Origin: Leptospira barantonii
Lineage (GTDB): Bacteria; Spirochaetota; Leptospiria; Leptospirales; Leptospiraceae
Reading direction: 5' to 3'
Length of the DNA stretch: 64,000 nt
Assembly: GCF_002811925.1 (NCBI RefSeq)
Contig: NZ_NPDS01000001.1
Coordinates: forward strand, 426,001 to 490,000
Shown in pieces: positions 37,564 to 53,785 of the stretch (position 1 is its first letter; the number at the start of each line of letters is the position of its first letter). The position numbers and the translations under genes were made by a program. Below the pieces are notes generated by a model, which saw nothing but the letters and a program-made list of their open reading frames with translations, ran no database searches and was not told where the DNA came from.

Positions 37564-38324
37564 TGTCGCTTAACAATTCGTTCCGAATTCTTTTCGTGGG
37601 TCTGGCCTTGGCGGGAATTCTTTGGAAAAGTCCGCCCACCGAGGTTTTTCTCGAGGACAGCTTTTGTTCCGTTGCTTGGAATCATCCGTTCGGTTGCGAT
37701 CGTTTAGGCCGCGACGTATACGGTCTTTTTTCCTATGGAACCGTTTCCACACTTTTGTTTTCTTTGCCTTCTCGGATTCTTACGCTCGCGTTCAGTTCCT
37801 TGGTTTGTCTTTTTCAATATTCTCTTCCGTTTACGGGAAGATGGTTTTTTACTCCGATCTCTTCCGTGTTCGTTTCCGTTCCTTCTTTGTTGATCGCCTT
37901 ACTTACGGTGTACGCTTTAGGACAAGGACCTTCCGTTTTAGTGATCGCGATTCTTTTGGGAGACTGGGCCTTTTCGTATGAAACGCTTCAGAGTAAAATC
38001 CGAGAAACGGACGGAAGCGGTTTTGTTTTGTCCTCCGTTTTTTTCGGAGCTTCGAGAGCGAACGTGTTTCGAAATCATATTTTTCCGGCGACGCTTCCTG
38101 TCTTGAAAGTTCTGTTTACTACAGGGTTACCCGGCGTTGTAATGACGCTGGCGCTTTTTAGTTACCTCGGAGTGAGCGCGGGCTCGGATTGGTTCGGTCC
38201 CGGACTCGGGGAACAGATTTCCTTTGCGCGGGACTATGCGTATTCCGCTCCGTTGGCTTTGGTGATGCCTATTTTGGGAATCGTAGGTTTGGTCACCGCA
38301 TTGAACGTGAAAAAAGATGATTAG
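37563..38324 (+). CDS. Dipeptide-type ABC transporter permease (DppC-like, short)
   Basis: A 253-residue permease with the typical early element [14 protein letters not shown], as in DppC (HPLGTDRLGRDV), five or six helices, and a C-terminal [16 protein letters not shown] segment. The EAA loop region ([24 protein letters not shown]) is recognisable but short. The total length is below the usual 280-300 residues because the N-terminal cytoplasmic segment is missing. It overlaps its neighbours on both sides (one base upstream, eight downstream), a sign of tight coupling. Confidence 0.85.
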   Translation: MSLNNSFRILFVGLALAGILWKSPPTEVFLEDSFCSVAWNHPFGCDRLGRDVYGLFSYGTVSTLLFSLPSRILTLAFSSLVCLFQYSLPFTGRWFFTPISSVFVSVPSLLIALLTVYALGQGPSVLVIAILLGDWAFSYETLQSKIRETDGSGFVLSSVFFGASRANVFRNHIFPATLPVLKVLFTTGLPGVVMTLALFSYLGVSAGSDWFGPGLGEQISFARDYAYSAPLALVMPILGIVGLVTALNVKKDD

Positions 38325-39900
38325 ATTATCCGCATTTATTTTAATATTATCGATTTTGAATATAGGTCTCGTGGCGCAGGGGATAGACGACTATTATCGT
38401 TTCCCCGAAGGTGGAATGCGGGAAAGAATCACCTTCGAAACAGAAAGAAAACTCTGTGTGTTTCCTTTGAAGAACCAAAACGCGGACCCGAACCTGGACT
38501 ATCTAAGCAAGGGTTACGGCGGGGTTTTATTCTCGGGGTTGAAGGGACTTTTTCAAATCTTCGATGCCGATGTAATTCCTCAAAGTGTTCAACACTCCTT
38601 CGGAAAACCCACGGGAAGAGAAAAATTAAAAAAGGGAGAATGGGACGGGGACATTCTCGAACAAGTCAAGAACGCAAAGGAAACCTCGCCCGAAAAAGAT
38701 CCGAGATTTCTCACCTTAAAAACGGAATATATCTCCGAAGAGATTCCGCCCGAAGACAGTACGTTGTTTTTATCCGGTAAGAAGGCCGCATGTTTTTATC
38801 ATCTCGCGGGAACTTTCGAAAAAAAAAGCGAGTCGCAGATGGAACTCAAACTCGTTTTGAGATCCTCCAAGGACGGGTCCCGAAAAGAATTCAAAGCAAA
38901 AACTAGCGTTAGACGTTCTTATCAGGAATTGGACGGTTTGATTACCGAGATCAAAAAGGAACTGATCGGAAAGAACACGATTTCATTCTCCTTTAAATCG
39001 GGGGCCATGGACGGAGTTTTGGTTTTTTTGGACGGACAATTTCTCGGTAAAACTCCTTTGCAGAGATCGGACATTCTTCCCGGAAGCCACGTCATCAAAT
39101 ATTATATGGACGGGTTTCAAAGTCAGGAACAAAAAGTCAGCGTTCAAGACGGCGGGAATTTCGAAATGATTCTTTCCAAAACTCCGAGAGACGGATTGAT
39201 CTCGGTCACTTCCAATCCGGAAGGAGCCAACGTGTATCTCGGTTCCGAATTTTTGGGAAAAACTCCGTTAAACAACGTGAAGGTGAAGACCGGTTACAAT
39301 CGTCTTCGTGTTTCTATGGAAGGCCACGTCGATTTGTTGAAAGGTGTGGAGATCAAAAAGGACGAGGAAACAAAACTGGATCTCGTATTAAAACCGGGAG
39401 ACAGCGTAAGTTATTATAAAAACAAACAAAACGTTTTTCTCGATCATTCTTATAACGACTTTTCAATCTATTCCTTATACGGAACTCTTTTGTTTTATGC
39501 TGGATATTATTACTTCAATCTGAAGGCCAACGCGTTGTATGATCGCGCGCAAAGTCAGGTAAGTCTTACCAATCTTTTTTTCGCGGCCAACGTGGTTCCT
39601 CAAGATACGTTTGTGGGAATGTATCTCTATCAGGAAAGAATCATTCGAGAAACCAATCACGACGCGGGTAAATATCAAAAGCTCGCCGGTAACTTCGGAC
39701 GACATCAGGGTTTGACGGGCGGCGTGATGGTTTACGGGATGGCCGCGATGTTGATCTTGGCCGCTACGTTTTATTGGCTCGGTTTGGACGAAGAAACCTT
39801 GGATGTCGGAATCGCTCCGAAACGTGTGAACAATCCGTATGCGATTCCCGGTCAGATGATCGAGATCGATTCGTTTGCGCAGTTTAATTTTAGATTTTAA
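38317..39900 (+). CDS. Exported PEGA-repeat membrane protein
   Basis: A 527-residue protein with a signal peptide ([18 protein letters not shown]). After an N-terminal region of about 200 residues it has two PEGA domains (about 225-290 and 292-365), recognised by [18 protein letters not shown] and [23 protein letters not shown]. Hydrophobic helices follow near residues 385-405 and 470-490. PEGA modules are surface beta-sandwiches found near S-layers and envelopes. It ends the PTS-permease operon, overlapping the previous gene by eight bases. How it works with the permeases is unknown. Confidence 0.85.
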   Translation: MIRLSAFILILSILNIGLVAQGIDDYYRFPEGGMRERITFETERKLCVFPLKNQNADPNLDYLSKGYGGVLFSGLKGLFQIFDADVIPQSVQHSFGKPTGREKLKKGEWDGDILEQVKNAKETSPEKDPRFLTLKTEYISEEIPPEDSTLFLSGKKAACFYHLAGTFEKKSESQMELKLVLRSSKDGSRKEFKAKTSVRRSYQELDGLITEIKKELIGKNTISFSFKSGAMDGVLVFLDGQFLGKTPLQRSDILPGSHVIKYYMDGFQSQEQKVSVQDGGNFEMILSKTPRDGLISVTSNPEGANVYLGSEFLGKTPLNNVKVKTGYNRLRVSMEGHVDLLKGVEIKKDEETKLDLVLKPGDSVSYYKNKQNVFLDHSYNDFSIYSLYGTLLFYAGYYYFNLKANALYDRAQSQVSLTNLFFAANVVPQDTFVGMYLYQERIIRETNHDAGKYQKLAGNFGRHQGLTGGVMVYGMAAMLILAATFYWLGLDEETLDVGIAPKRVNNPYAIPGQMIEIDSFAQFNFRF

Positions 39901-39913
39901 AAAATCGATTCAC

Positions 39914-39941
39914 CGTCGATTCGACGAACGTTTTCTTTTTT
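39914..39941 (+). terminator. Candidate terminator after the PEGA gene
   Basis: CGTCG-ATT-CGACG is a compact 5-bp stem followed after a few bases by a T-rich run (39931-39941). It lies between the PEGA gene stop and the convergent folC gene. The stem is short, so efficiency is uncertain. Confidence 0.45.
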
Positions 39942-41275
39942 CAGTCAGTTTCGTTTTGAACGAGGAACTCGCTTACGATCGGAAACAAACGAAAGCTTCC
40001 GAGCACTAAACTCGGTTGATTCGATTTTTTGAATGTACGAAGATTTGCAAAGAATTCTTCGTGATCGATCGATTCTTCCGCGAGACAATCGGAAGGAAGC
40101 GCAAAGCCGTCGTCCTTTAAAAATCGAAAATCGAGGATCTTCGAATCCTTCTTTGCGGTTCTCAAAATTTTCAGAATCCCGTTTCCGTCCTTGTCTTTGA
40201 GAACTCCGACTAACACGAAAAAACGATCCATCGGATAAATCGCGTTTAAACTTTTGAGCGTTTCCGAAAACGCGTCCGGGTTGTGGGCCGGATCAAAAAC
40301 CAATCGAGGAGAATCCATTAACACGCTCAGTCTTCCCGGTGGAAGAGTGATGTTTTTTTCGTAGGATTGGAACTCCGGTTTGTTGGATTCCTGCAATCCG
40401 CTTGGGTCACTCCATGACTCCGACGCGTTCGATTCGTTTTTCAAAGACGTTTCGAAATGCGCGCGGATCTTAGAAGCCCATTCTAAATTTAGAATATTCT
40501 GAAATACTTGAAACGAAAATCCTTTGTTTCGAACGAGATAACTCGCGTCGTTCGGAGTTTGCGGAAGGATAAAACAGGGGATTGCATTTTTATCGCACCA
40601 GGAACGGATTTGATCGTTTAAACGCGGTTCTGTTTGTTCGATCGCAAAAACCGCTTTCGTATTTGAGGTGCAGATCCCGAGTTTTTCGAGCAGGATTTCT
40701 TCTTTAGAATTTCCTAATATTTCTTTGTGATCGAGTCCGATGATTCCCAATACGACTATGTCGGGATCGCAGAGTTTGGTCGCGTCCAGTCTTCCTCCGA
40801 GCCCGGCCTCGTAGATCTGAACTTCAACGGATTCTTTTTCAAAAAAACGGAACGAAGCGCAGGTGAAAAGTTCGAAAAAGGAAAACGTTTTCAAATCGGT
40901 TTCGGCACCGAGAGTTTTCCATTCGTTTAACAATTCGTTCAATTCTTTCTCGGTCACTTCTCGGAACGGGTTCGTTTTATTTCCGATTCGAATTCTTTCC
41001 AAAGGAGAAATCAGATGCGGAGAAGTATAAAGCCCCGTTTTAAAACCGGAAAGGCGGAAGTATTCTCCCAAAAAATGAGTGATCGAACCTTTCGCGTTCG
41101 TTCCTACAACGGAGATTCTGCAGAGCGAAGATTCTTTCCTTGAATCGAATCCGTATTTATTCAAAACGTTCGCAAACGGTTCCAAGGAATATCCGGTAAA
41201 GACGTTGAAGTTTCTGGTTTTTTCCAAATTGGAAAGACCGGATATGAAGTCGAAAAAATCGGATGTTGAGTTCAT
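39941..41275 (-). CDS. folC: Folylpolyglutamate synthase / dihydrofolate synthase
   Basis: A 444-residue Mur-ligase-like enzyme that adds glutamate to folates. The P-loop region reads [18 protein letters not shown], followed by [43 protein letters not shown] and the C-terminal [10 protein letters not shown]. The P-loop has Ala-Lys-Gly-Ser, as in FolC, and length is typical. It overlaps aroE upstream by four bases (ATGA) and converges on the PEGA gene. A short palindrome matching the 12761 and 18175 sites, with one mismatch, lies within it near 40490. Confidence 0.94.
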   Translation of the reverse strand: MNSTSDFFDFISGLSNLEKTRNFNVFTGYSLEPFANVLNKYGFDSRKESSLCRISVVGTNAKGSITHFLGEYFRLSGFKTGLYTSPHLISPLERIRIGNKTNPFREVTEKELNELLNEWKTLGAETDLKTFSFFELFTCASFRFFEKESVEVQIYEAGLGGRLDATKLCDPDIVVLGIIGLDHKEILGNSKEEILLEKLGICTSNTKAVFAIEQTEPRLNDQIRSWCDKNAIPCFILPQTPNDASYLVRNKGFSFQVFQNILNLEWASKIRAHFETSLKNESNASESWSDPSGLQESNKPEFQSYEKNITLPPGRLSVLMDSPRLVFDPAHNPDAFSETLKSLNAIYPMDRFFVLVGVLKDKDGNGILKILRTAKKDSKILDFRFLKDDGFALPSDCLAEESIDHEEFFANLRTFKKSNQPSLVLGSFRLFPIVSEFLVQNETD

Positions 41276-42159
41276 CGATTCGCTAATGCTTGTGACAAAC
41301 GTTCTCTCGTTTTGACGATATCTTCCGCGTTAGGCGAAACACCTGTGAAAAGTTCGAACTGTTTCATCGCCTGATACAAAAGCATTTCCGATCCGGGGAT
41401 GATCTTGCTTCCTTTTTTTTGCGCGGTTTTCACGAGAGGGGTTTCCAACGGGTTGTAAACGATATCGAAAAGAGTCATGTTCGGATTAAAAAATTCTTCC
41501 GTTAAGAACGGACCCGGTGATTGTCCTTTCATTCCGAGCGGAGTCGTATGAACCACTAAGGAGATTTCATCTCGGATCGATAAAAGAGAATCGGGCGTTG
41601 TATGTTTTGCAATTACGTTTGAGTTTTCAGTGATCAAGGAACAGATTTCTTTTCCGGTCGTTTCGTTTCTGGAACATACGATGAGGTCGCGGATTTTTCC
41701 CGAAGTCGCTAAACTGTATGCGATCCCTCTCGCGCTTCCTCCGCTCCCGAGAATGACGGTTTTTCCTTCGCTTAAGGATGTCGGAGACCATTCTAAGATG
41801 GATCGATACGCTCCTTCACCGTCCGTATTATACGCGTTAATCGAGTCGACGCCGATCAAAAGCGTGTTGGAGGCTTTCATGATTCTCGAAGCGTCGTCTG
41901 ATTGGTCGGCGAGTGAAAACGCTTTTTCTTTGTGAGGAATGGTCACCGAAAGACCGAGAACTCCCGAGTTTCGAAACTCCCGAATTTTTTCCGCGTTCAG
42001 TTCCGGCGTTTCGAATACGAGATAGGAAGCGTCTATACCTTTGTCTTTATAGAGCGAATTGTGTATGAGAGGCGAAAGAGAATGTGAAAGCGGGAATCCA
42101 GTTATACCGAAAGTTTGAGAGGACTGGTTTGTTTCGTTTTTCAAACTGAGAATTCCCAA
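41272..42159 (-). CDS. aroE: Shikimate dehydrogenase
   Basis: A 295-residue NADPH-dependent enzyme that reduces dehydroshikimate in aromatic amino-acid synthesis. Substrate-binding landmarks are [16 protein letters not shown] and [12 protein letters not shown] (catalytic Lys in PHKE). [11 protein letters not shown] and the NADP loop [16 protein letters not shown] follow. The start appears to be TTG at 42159 ([11 protein letters not shown]...); a second TTG five codons later is an alternative, and no ATG precedes the conserved region. It is coupled to folC by overlapping stop and start. Confidence 0.94.
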   Translation of the reverse strand: MGILSLKNETNQSSQTFGITGFPLSHSLSPLIHNSLYKDKGIDASYLVFETPELNAEKIREFRNSGVLGLSVTIPHKEKAFSLADQSDDASRIMKASNTLLIGVDSINAYNTDGEGAYRSILEWSPTSLSEGKTVILGSGGSARGIAYSLATSGKIRDLIVCSRNETTGKEICSLITENSNVIAKHTTPDSLLSIRDEISLVVHTTPLGMKGQSPGPFLTEEFFNPNMTLFDIVYNPLETPLVKTAQKKGSKIIPGSEMLLYQAMKQFELFTGVSPNAEDIVKTRERLSQALANR

Positions 42160-42245
42160 ATTGGTTTCTTATAAATGAGAGTAAGCGGCTCGAAACCTTC
42201 GACTTTTTGGCTCCAAAACTTGTAAGTTCGAGAGTGAAGCGTAAA

Positions 42246-42689
<444 letters not shown>

Positions 42690-42759
42690 CACCGCGCGAC
42701 CGAACAGCGCCCCATAGGAAGCTATTGCTGAGTTCAGGGGGCGTTCATTGAGTTCTTGC

Positions 42760-42784
42760 GCGGACTTGTCGAGTCCGCTTTAAT
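42760..42784 (+). terminator. Intrinsic terminator after the small membrane-protein gene
   Basis: GCGGACT, a five-base loop and AGTCCGC form a perfect 7-bp stem, followed by TTTAAT. It lies about 70 bases past the gene stop and before a convergent glycosyltransferase gene. Confidence 0.6.
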
Positions 42785-42829
42785 CCCGCATAACGTGAGA
42801 ATGATTCGTCAAGGATCGTTTAACTTCGT

Positions 42830-43597
42830 TCAACCCGATTTTTTGTCTTTCGAATGAAGTTCGTATAACTTGATATACTTTAGAAAATTATAATAGAACC
42901 CGAAGATCGCCAAAACGAATCCCTGTTTTCCGTCCAAAAATCCGAAACGTATAAAATACATCCAAAACGCTTTATAAAAACCTTCCATAAACGCGTGAAA
43001 AAGTCCGCTCGTTTTGCCCGCTCTGAATTTTTCCTGAGCGCCTAACTCGGAATAGGCGTTTATGTAACGGATATGATCACCTATATTCTTATAAGAATAA
43101 TGATACACGGGAGAATTCAGTTTATTGCATGTTCCTTGGAGTTGGATCGTTTCATGAACGAGTCCTCCGCCGAACTTTCCTTTGGATCTGTGGAAAAGAC
43201 GAATGCGTCGATTGGGATACCAACCTCCGTGACGAATCCATTTTCCCAAATACCAAGTCAGTCTTGGAGTGGAATATCCGTCCGCGCTCGGGAGTCCGTT
43301 TTGAAAAAGCGCGAGGATCTCCGTTTTCAAATCCGGAGAAACTTCTTCGTCTGCGTCGAGCGTCAAAACCCATTCGTTTTTGACCAAGGATAACGCGAAG
43401 TTCTTCTGACTTACGTAGTCGTCGAACTTTCTTTTGTGAACTTTCGCCTTAAACTTTTTAGCGATCTCGACGGTTTTATCCTTCGAACCGGAATCGACTA
43501 CGATGATTTCGGAAACGAAGTCCAGAGGTTTAAGACAACGTTCTATATTGTCTTCTTCGTTGAGTGTTATGATACAAACGGAGAGGGGAAGTCGCAT
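42830..43597 (-). CDS. Family-2 glycosyltransferase, LPS-core (WaaE/KdtX) type
   Basis: A 255-residue GT-A enzyme. It has the nucleotide-sugar start SVCIITLNEEDNIERCL, EIIVVDSGSKDKTVEIA, a DxD-type LTLDADEEVS, and TPRLTWYLGKWIRHGGWYP, a pattern of lipopolysaccharide core glucosyltransferases. A hydrophobic C-terminal stretch (FILRFGFLDGKQGFVLAIFGF-like) suggests membrane association. It abuts the upstream GHKL ATPase gene with no gap (ATG directly after its TAA). The acceptor is unknown but is likely LPS. Confidence 0.9.
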   Translation of the reverse strand: MRLPLSVCIITLNEEDNIERCLKPLDFVSEIIVVDSGSKDKTVEIAKKFKAKVHKRKFDDYVSQKNFALSLVKNEWVLTLDADEEVSPDLKTEILALFQNGLPSADGYSTPRLTWYLGKWIRHGGWYPNRRIRLFHRSKGKFGGGLVHETIQLQGTCNKLNSPVYHYSYKNIGDHIRYINAYSELGAQEKFRAGKTSGLFHAFMEGFYKAFWMYFIRFGFLDGKQGFVLAIFGFYYNFLKYIKLYELHSKDKKSG

Positions 43598-44290
<693 letters not shown>

Positions 44291-44292
44291 CC

Positions 44293-45710
<1,418 letters not shown>

Positions 45711-45714
<4 letters not shown>

Positions 45715-46865
45715 AAGAATCGGAAAAAGAACTCTTCGAGAAAATGTTGGATGCTTCCTTTAAAAAGAAAAAAGCGATGGAAGCCGGAACCAGAGTCACC
45801 GCAATCGTAAGCTCCGCAAAAAAGGATTTCGTTTTCGTAACGACTAAGGAAACGAAAACTCCGGGTATCATCACTTCGGAAGAATTTATTGAGTCCGGTC
45901 TTCCGAATCAAGGCGACGAGATCGAAGCGTATTTTCTCAAGGAAGATCACGGAGACATTCACTTCACGACTTGTTTGAGCGGAGATTCTTTAAACAAAGA
46001 TCTATTAGAAATCGCTAAAAAAGCGGAGATCCCCGTTCTCGGTCAATTCATCAGCGAAGGAGAATCCGGCGCCGAAGTAAAGATCGGAGAATTTACCGCG
46101 TTCTGTCCGTTCTCTCAAATCGATCCCGAGTTGAAAAAATCGGGTCTTGTGGGCAAACGTCTTAAGTTCCTCATTCAAGATATCGGAAGCAGAGGGAAGC
46201 TCATCGTTTCTCAAAAGAAAATTTCGGACAAAGCGAAGGAAGCGAAACTCGGAGTTCTCAAACAGGAACTCAAAGAGGGAATGTTCGTCACCTGCAAGGT
46301 TAAGACGATTCAGAACTTCGGTTTGATCGTCGAGATGGACGGAGGTCTTTCGGCTCTCATTCCGATCAGCGAAGCTACTTTCAAAAAGAATCCGGAACTC
46401 GACAAAGAATTTCAAGTCGGTCAAACTCTTCGTGCGAGAGTTCTTCGTATCGATTGGGAAAATCAGAAGTTCGCATTAACGGTTAAGGATTTTCTAAAGG
46501 ATCCTTGGGCGCAGACGGTTCCGTTTAAAGAAGGCGATATCGTAAAAGGAACGATCGATTCCCTAAAACCGTTCGGTCTTTTCGTAAAGTTAGACGATCA
46601 TTTCAACGGTCTTGTTCCCGGAAGAGAAACCGGAATTCCGAATCGGGTTCCTCTCAATCAGAGTTTCAAACCTGGAGACGTAATTGACGTTTTTATAATG
46701 GAAGTGAATCCCGAAAGAAAACAGATTTCTCTGTCGATCCAAAAGGCGAAAGAGATTCAAGAGAGAATGGACTACAGCAGTTACTTGAGTTCCGATACGA
46801 GCGGTTCCACGAGTTCTTTCGGAGCGATCCTTCAGAATTCCCTAAACAAGAACAAGAAAAAATGA
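45711..46865 (+). CDS. S1-domain RNA-binding protein (ribosomal protein S1-like)
   Basis: A 384-residue protein with several S1 motifs (about residues 20-85, 100-165, 190-260 and 275-350). Recognisable elements include VTCKVKTIQNFGLIVEMDG, VKGTIDSLKPFGLFVKLDD and NPERKQISLSIQKAKE. It would bind single-stranded RNA and may act as a short S1 or a translation/RNA-decay accessory. I chose the ATG at 45711 because AGAGAGGGAAA lies just before it and the previous stop overlaps. A longer upstream frame is the shadow of the previous gene. The C-terminus is Ser/Lys-rich and disordered. Confidence 0.9.
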
Positions 46866-46869
46866 TTTC

Positions 46870-47331
46870 ATGTCTCTGCATATAGGACTTTACAGACCGG
46901 AGATTCCACCGAACACCGGAAACATCGCAAGGCTTTGTGTGGCTTTGGGTGCGGAGCTTCACATCGTCGGACAAGCGTCATTCGATCTTTCCGAAAAGGC
47001 CGCGCGTAGAGCCGGGTTGGATTATTGGGATAAGGTTAAAATTTCACTTCATTCTTCTTTAGAAGAATATAAAGCGGCTCTTCCGGAAGGAACTGATTTG
47101 TATCTGGTTTCGATTCACGGCAAACGTTCTTATACCGGCGTGCAATACAAGGAAGGAGACGCTTTTTTGTTCGGAAATGAAACATCGGGAGTTCCCGCGG
47201 AAATGAAAATTTCGTGGAATGAGGAAAAGATATTAAAAATTCCGATGGAAGATTCTTCCCGTTGTTTGAATTTGAGCAATTCAGTCGCCGTGATTTCTTA
47301 CGAAGCGATGCGCCAAATCAAGTCCTGGTAA
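46870..47331 (+). CDS. trmL: tRNA (cytidine/uridine-34 2'-O)-methyltransferase
   Basis: A 153-residue SPOUT methyltransferase that methylates the wobble ribose of certain tRNA-Leu. Motif 1 is PEIPPNTGNIARLCVALGA, motif 2 is FLFGNETSGVP, and motif 3 is IPMEDSSRCLNLSNSVAV, which forms the SAM-binding trefoil knot. Length is normal for TrmL. It follows the S1-like gene by four bases, so the two RNA-related genes are likely co-transcribed. Confidence 0.95.
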   Translation: MSLHIGLYRPEIPPNTGNIARLCVALGAELHIVGQASFDLSEKAARRAGLDYWDKVKISLHSSLEEYKAALPEGTDLYLVSIHGKRSYTGVQYKEGDAFLFGNETSGVPAEMKISWNEEKILKIPMEDSSRCLNLSNSVAVISYEAMRQIKSW

Positions 47332-47376
47332 AAACGGATTTACACTTTCAGAATTCTGCATCTAAATGGATAAAGT

Positions 47377-48045
<669 letters not shown>

Positions 48046-48050
48046 TTAAG

Positions 48051-50051
<2,001 letters not shown>

Positions 50052-50067
50052 AAGAAAGGAATTCATT

Positions 50068-50667
50068 TTGATAACGATCATCATCTGTCTCGTCACGTTC
50101 GGTATGAGTATCTGGTGTTTTTCATCCGAAGAAAAACTCGGCAAGTTCATTCTTACTCCGTATCGTTTGGAAAGAAATAAGAACTATTACACTCTTCTTA
50201 CGTCCGGTTTTATTCACGCGGATTGGATGCATCTTATCTTCAACATGGTTTCGTTTTATTCTTTCGGTAGAAATTTGGAAATCACCGTGGGTCCGATCAA
50301 ATATATTCTTTTTTATCTGGGAACGATTCTGATCACCAGCGTCATTTCCTGGAGAAAAAATTTGGACAATCCTCTTTACGCCACGTTAGGCGCTTCCGGC
50401 GGAGTCTGCGGCGTATTGTTTGCGACCATTCTTTTTTATCCGAACATGTCCTTGTATATGATGTTTATACCGATTCCGATTCCCGGCGCGATCTACGCGG
50501 TTTTGTATCTTGCGTATACTTATTTCTCCTCGAGAAGCGGAGCCGCGGACGGAATCAATCACGACGCGCATCTTTGGGGTGCGTTATGCGGAATCGCCTT
50601 CGCACTTTTGATGGACCCGGAAATTTTGGGAAGAGTTCTCAGGAATATGTCCGGCGCCGGAGATTGA
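50068..50667 (+). CDS. Rhomboid-family intramembrane serine protease
   Basis: A 199-residue membrane protein with six helices. The catalytic Ser is in LGASGGVCGVLFA and the catalytic His in NHDAHLWGALCG. The oxyanion helper HADWMHLIFNMVSFYSFG is also present, so the enzyme should be active against single-pass membrane proteins. It starts with TTG at 50068 after AAAGGA and follows uvrB by 16 bases. A hairpin terminator follows its stop. Confidence 0.93.
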   Translation: MITIIICLVTFGMSIWCFSSEEKLGKFILTPYRLERNKNYYTLLTSGFIHADWMHLIFNMVSFYSFGRNLEITVGPIKYILFYLGTILITSVISWRKNLDNPLYATLGASGGVCGVLFATILFYPNMSLYMMFIPIPIPGAIYAVLYLAYTYFSSRSGAADGINHDAHLWGALCGIAFALLMDPEILGRVLRNMSGAGD

Positions 50668-50703
50668 GGACACTTCTCCGGTTTTAAACCGAACTTATAA
50701 AGG

Positions 50704-50730
50704 AGCGGGTTAAGATTTATCCCGCTTTTT
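50704..50730 (+). terminator. Intrinsic terminator after the rhomboid gene
   Basis: AGCGGG, an eleven-base loop and CCCGCT form a 6-bp stem followed by a T-run (50726-50730). It overlaps the 3' end of the convergent cutA gene. An AT-rich near-palindrome CGGTTTTAAACCG lies just upstream. Confidence 0.7.
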
Positions 50731-51049
50731 CGATTTTAGTTTTGATAAACTTACGGTAATTATCCGAACCGAAACTTACGTCTAGCTTAATCACCTCGGG
50801 CGCGAGATACGGATGATGTTTCATGATGTATTCCTCGATTTTCGGATACTGATCGGATCGGGCTTTGATCATGATTTTATTTTCGGTATCCATCGCGATC
50901 TTTCCATCCCACTGATACATCAGGGTAACCTCGGGAAAAATCGTTCCCGAAATGATAATTCCTTCCTGAAGCATCTCGGAAATCTGAATTTCGGCAAGAT
51001 CCCGATCGCTCAGAGTTGTAAATACGATAATCTCGTTTGAACTGGACAT
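50717..51049 (-). CDS. cutA: CutA-family divalent-cation tolerance protein
   Basis: A 110-residue trimeric CutA. It begins MSSSNEIIVFTTLSD and has the metal-associated Glu and Tyr region TLMYQWDGKI, then IMIKARSDQYPKIEEYI and HHPYLAPEVIKLDV near the end, all family landmarks. Its function is debated (metal binding or signal transduction). I place the start at ATG 51049 because CCGGAGAAA precedes it; the extended 125-residue reading is not supported. It converges on the rhomboid gene. Confidence 0.93.
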   Translation of the reverse strand: MSSSNEIIVFTTLSDRDLAEIQISEMLQEGIIISGTIFPEVTLMYQWDGKIAMDTENKIMIKARSDQYPKIEEYIMKHHPYLAPEVIKLDVSFGSDNYRKFIKTKIEKAG

Positions 51050-51168
51050 ATTTTCTCCGGGGGAAAATATTCGGAGGTTTCTAAGAATTGGCAAGAAGTT
51101 TTTAACCGTTAATCCGAAATGATTTTTACGGTTTGTTCCGAAGGAGAAAATTCTAAATTAGAAAATTC

Positions 51169-51651
51169 TCATTGAGATTGAGGGCCGGGAGTGGTGGGTG
51201 TTGTGCTCGTTTCTCCCGAAAGAATTCGGCTCGGAAGTTTGCAGAATTGATTACAACGATCCATACACTGTCTTTGTTTTGCGCTTCTGTAGCCGATCAC
51301 AGGAAGAAAGATGGAAGTAAACGGATACCATTCTTCCATACAATTTGTCTGGCACTTCGCCAAAAGTTGTGTGCACGCATTCTCATAGGAATAACCGGAA
51401 CTCTGACTGTGAACGAGTTCGAGTCCTTCGGGTGAAAGTCCGAGTCTTTTTCCTTCTCGGATCAATCGGGCTCGTTCCACCTGTGTTAGGTTGGCCTCTT
51501 CCGCCGTAGGGAACGCATCGGGAGAAGGAGCTTTTTTATCGCTCTTCTGATTCGGATTATCCCAGTCGACTCGAACCAAACAATTCACGTTTACGATCGA
51601 GATCGTCAGAATACATATCAGAAAAGAATGAAGAACGAACTTCGAGTTCAT
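51169..51651 (-). CDS. Exported Cys-rich protein of unknown function
   Basis: A 160-residue protein with a signal peptide ([21 protein letters not shown]), possibly a lipoprotein although the Asn at -3 before the Cys is unusual. The mature part has a cluster of at least six cysteines between residues about 92 and 140 ([17 protein letters not shown], then [10 protein letters not shown]), spaced like paired disulfides. The C-terminus is Thr/Pro-rich. I do not recognise a family. It sits alone upstream of the beta-lactamase-like gene, divergent from it. Confidence 0.75.
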   Translation of the reverse strand: MNSKFVLHSFLICILTISIVNVNCLVRVDWDNPNQKSDKKAPSPDAFPTAEEANLTQVERARLIREGKRLGLSPEGLELVHSQSSGYSYENACTQLLAKCQTNCMEEWYPFTSIFLPVIGYRSAKQRQCMDRCNQFCKLPSRILSGETSTTPTTPGPQSQ

Positions 51652-51831
51652 GGAAGGCCTTTCTAAATTCTCTCAAACGTTCCGAAAAAAGCCAGTCAAA
51701 ATCAAGGAAGAAGATCGCTAACTTAGAAGGCAATTTGTCGAATTTTTTGATCGTCAATAAATTTCAAAAAATAACGACCCGAAAGAAAAAGAATCGATCA
51801 AGACGTGTTGAAAAAAAGAGTGAGTGTTAGT

Positions 51832-53046
<1,215 letters not shown>

Positions 53047-53179
53047 AAAAGAAGAATATTATAGAACACGCAAGTTTTTCCGTTTTTGCGCGTCGGTGTC
53101 GATCTTTACCGCTATTTGCTAGGTCCTTGAAACCCGCGGGTCGATCGGTTCGGAATCGGAAACGTTTGTTCGTAATTTT

Positions 53180-53782
53180 TTAGGGATTTTTCGTCTTTAA
53201 TCCTGCGATCAACGTTTTCAGAAGCGCGCTTAACGCGTCCTTACGATCCTGGTCGATGGATTCCAAAACCAAACGGGGATGGTGAAACGAGGCCGTTCCT
53301 TCAAAAAGAATTCTCGCGCCTTCCTTTGCGTTCGAACAAAAAAAGATTCCGGAGGACATTCCCTTGTTTACCAATTCGGTAAGTAGCGCGTCCATGTGAG
53401 TAAGATGCGAAACCACGAAGGGTCTTGTTTTTTCGGCGGAAAGATTGAAAGCGTTGAAAAGTCTCGGATCCGATAATACTTTTTCGCGTTTCATGAGATG
53501 TAAGGTCATAAACCATTCGAAAAGAATTTCCTCGACGGGCGCGTCCTTCTTGGAAATTTTTTCCAACTCACGATCGATTCGATCCAACCATCTTTTGGAA
53601 ACCTCGTCCAGAAGAGACTGTTTGTCCGAAAAGAATTTATACAAAGCCGCGTGACTTACTTTGAGTTCTCTTGCGATGTCCGTCAGCTTAAGACGCTCGA
53701 CTCCGTTCTTGCGGATTTCTTCTTCCGTCGAATCGAGCGCCTTGTTATAAAGTTCTTCCGGCGTTAAGCCTGTTCTGGGCAT
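53180..53782 (-). CDS. TetR-family transcriptional regulator
   Basis: A 200-residue TetR regulator. The N-terminal helix-turn-helix is LKLTDIARELKVSHAALYKFFSDKQSLLDEV (about 31-61), and the ligand-binding C-terminal region is helical and poorly conserved. The gene starts three bases after the aldo-keto reductase stop, so it is probably in the same operon and may repress it. Inverted GTTAC/GTAAC elements upstream of the reductase at 54790-54820 are candidate operators. Confidence 0.92.
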   Translation of the reverse strand: MPRTGLTPEELYNKALDSTEEEIRKNGVERLKLTDIARELKVSHAALYKFFSDKQSLLDEVSKRWLDRIDRELEKISKKDAPVEEILFEWFMTLHLMKREKVLSDPRLFNAFNLSAEKTRPFVVSHLTHMDALLTELVNKGMSSGIFFCSNAKEGARILFEGTASFHHPRLVLESIDQDRKDALSALLKTLIAGLKTKNP

Positions 53783-53785
53783 AAA

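Noticed and set aside
42690..42759. GCGCCCC and GGGGGCG pairing before the glycosyltransferase gene as a riboswitch
   Set aside because: The pairing is long-range with no recognised conserved core, and the region is already explained by a simple terminator.
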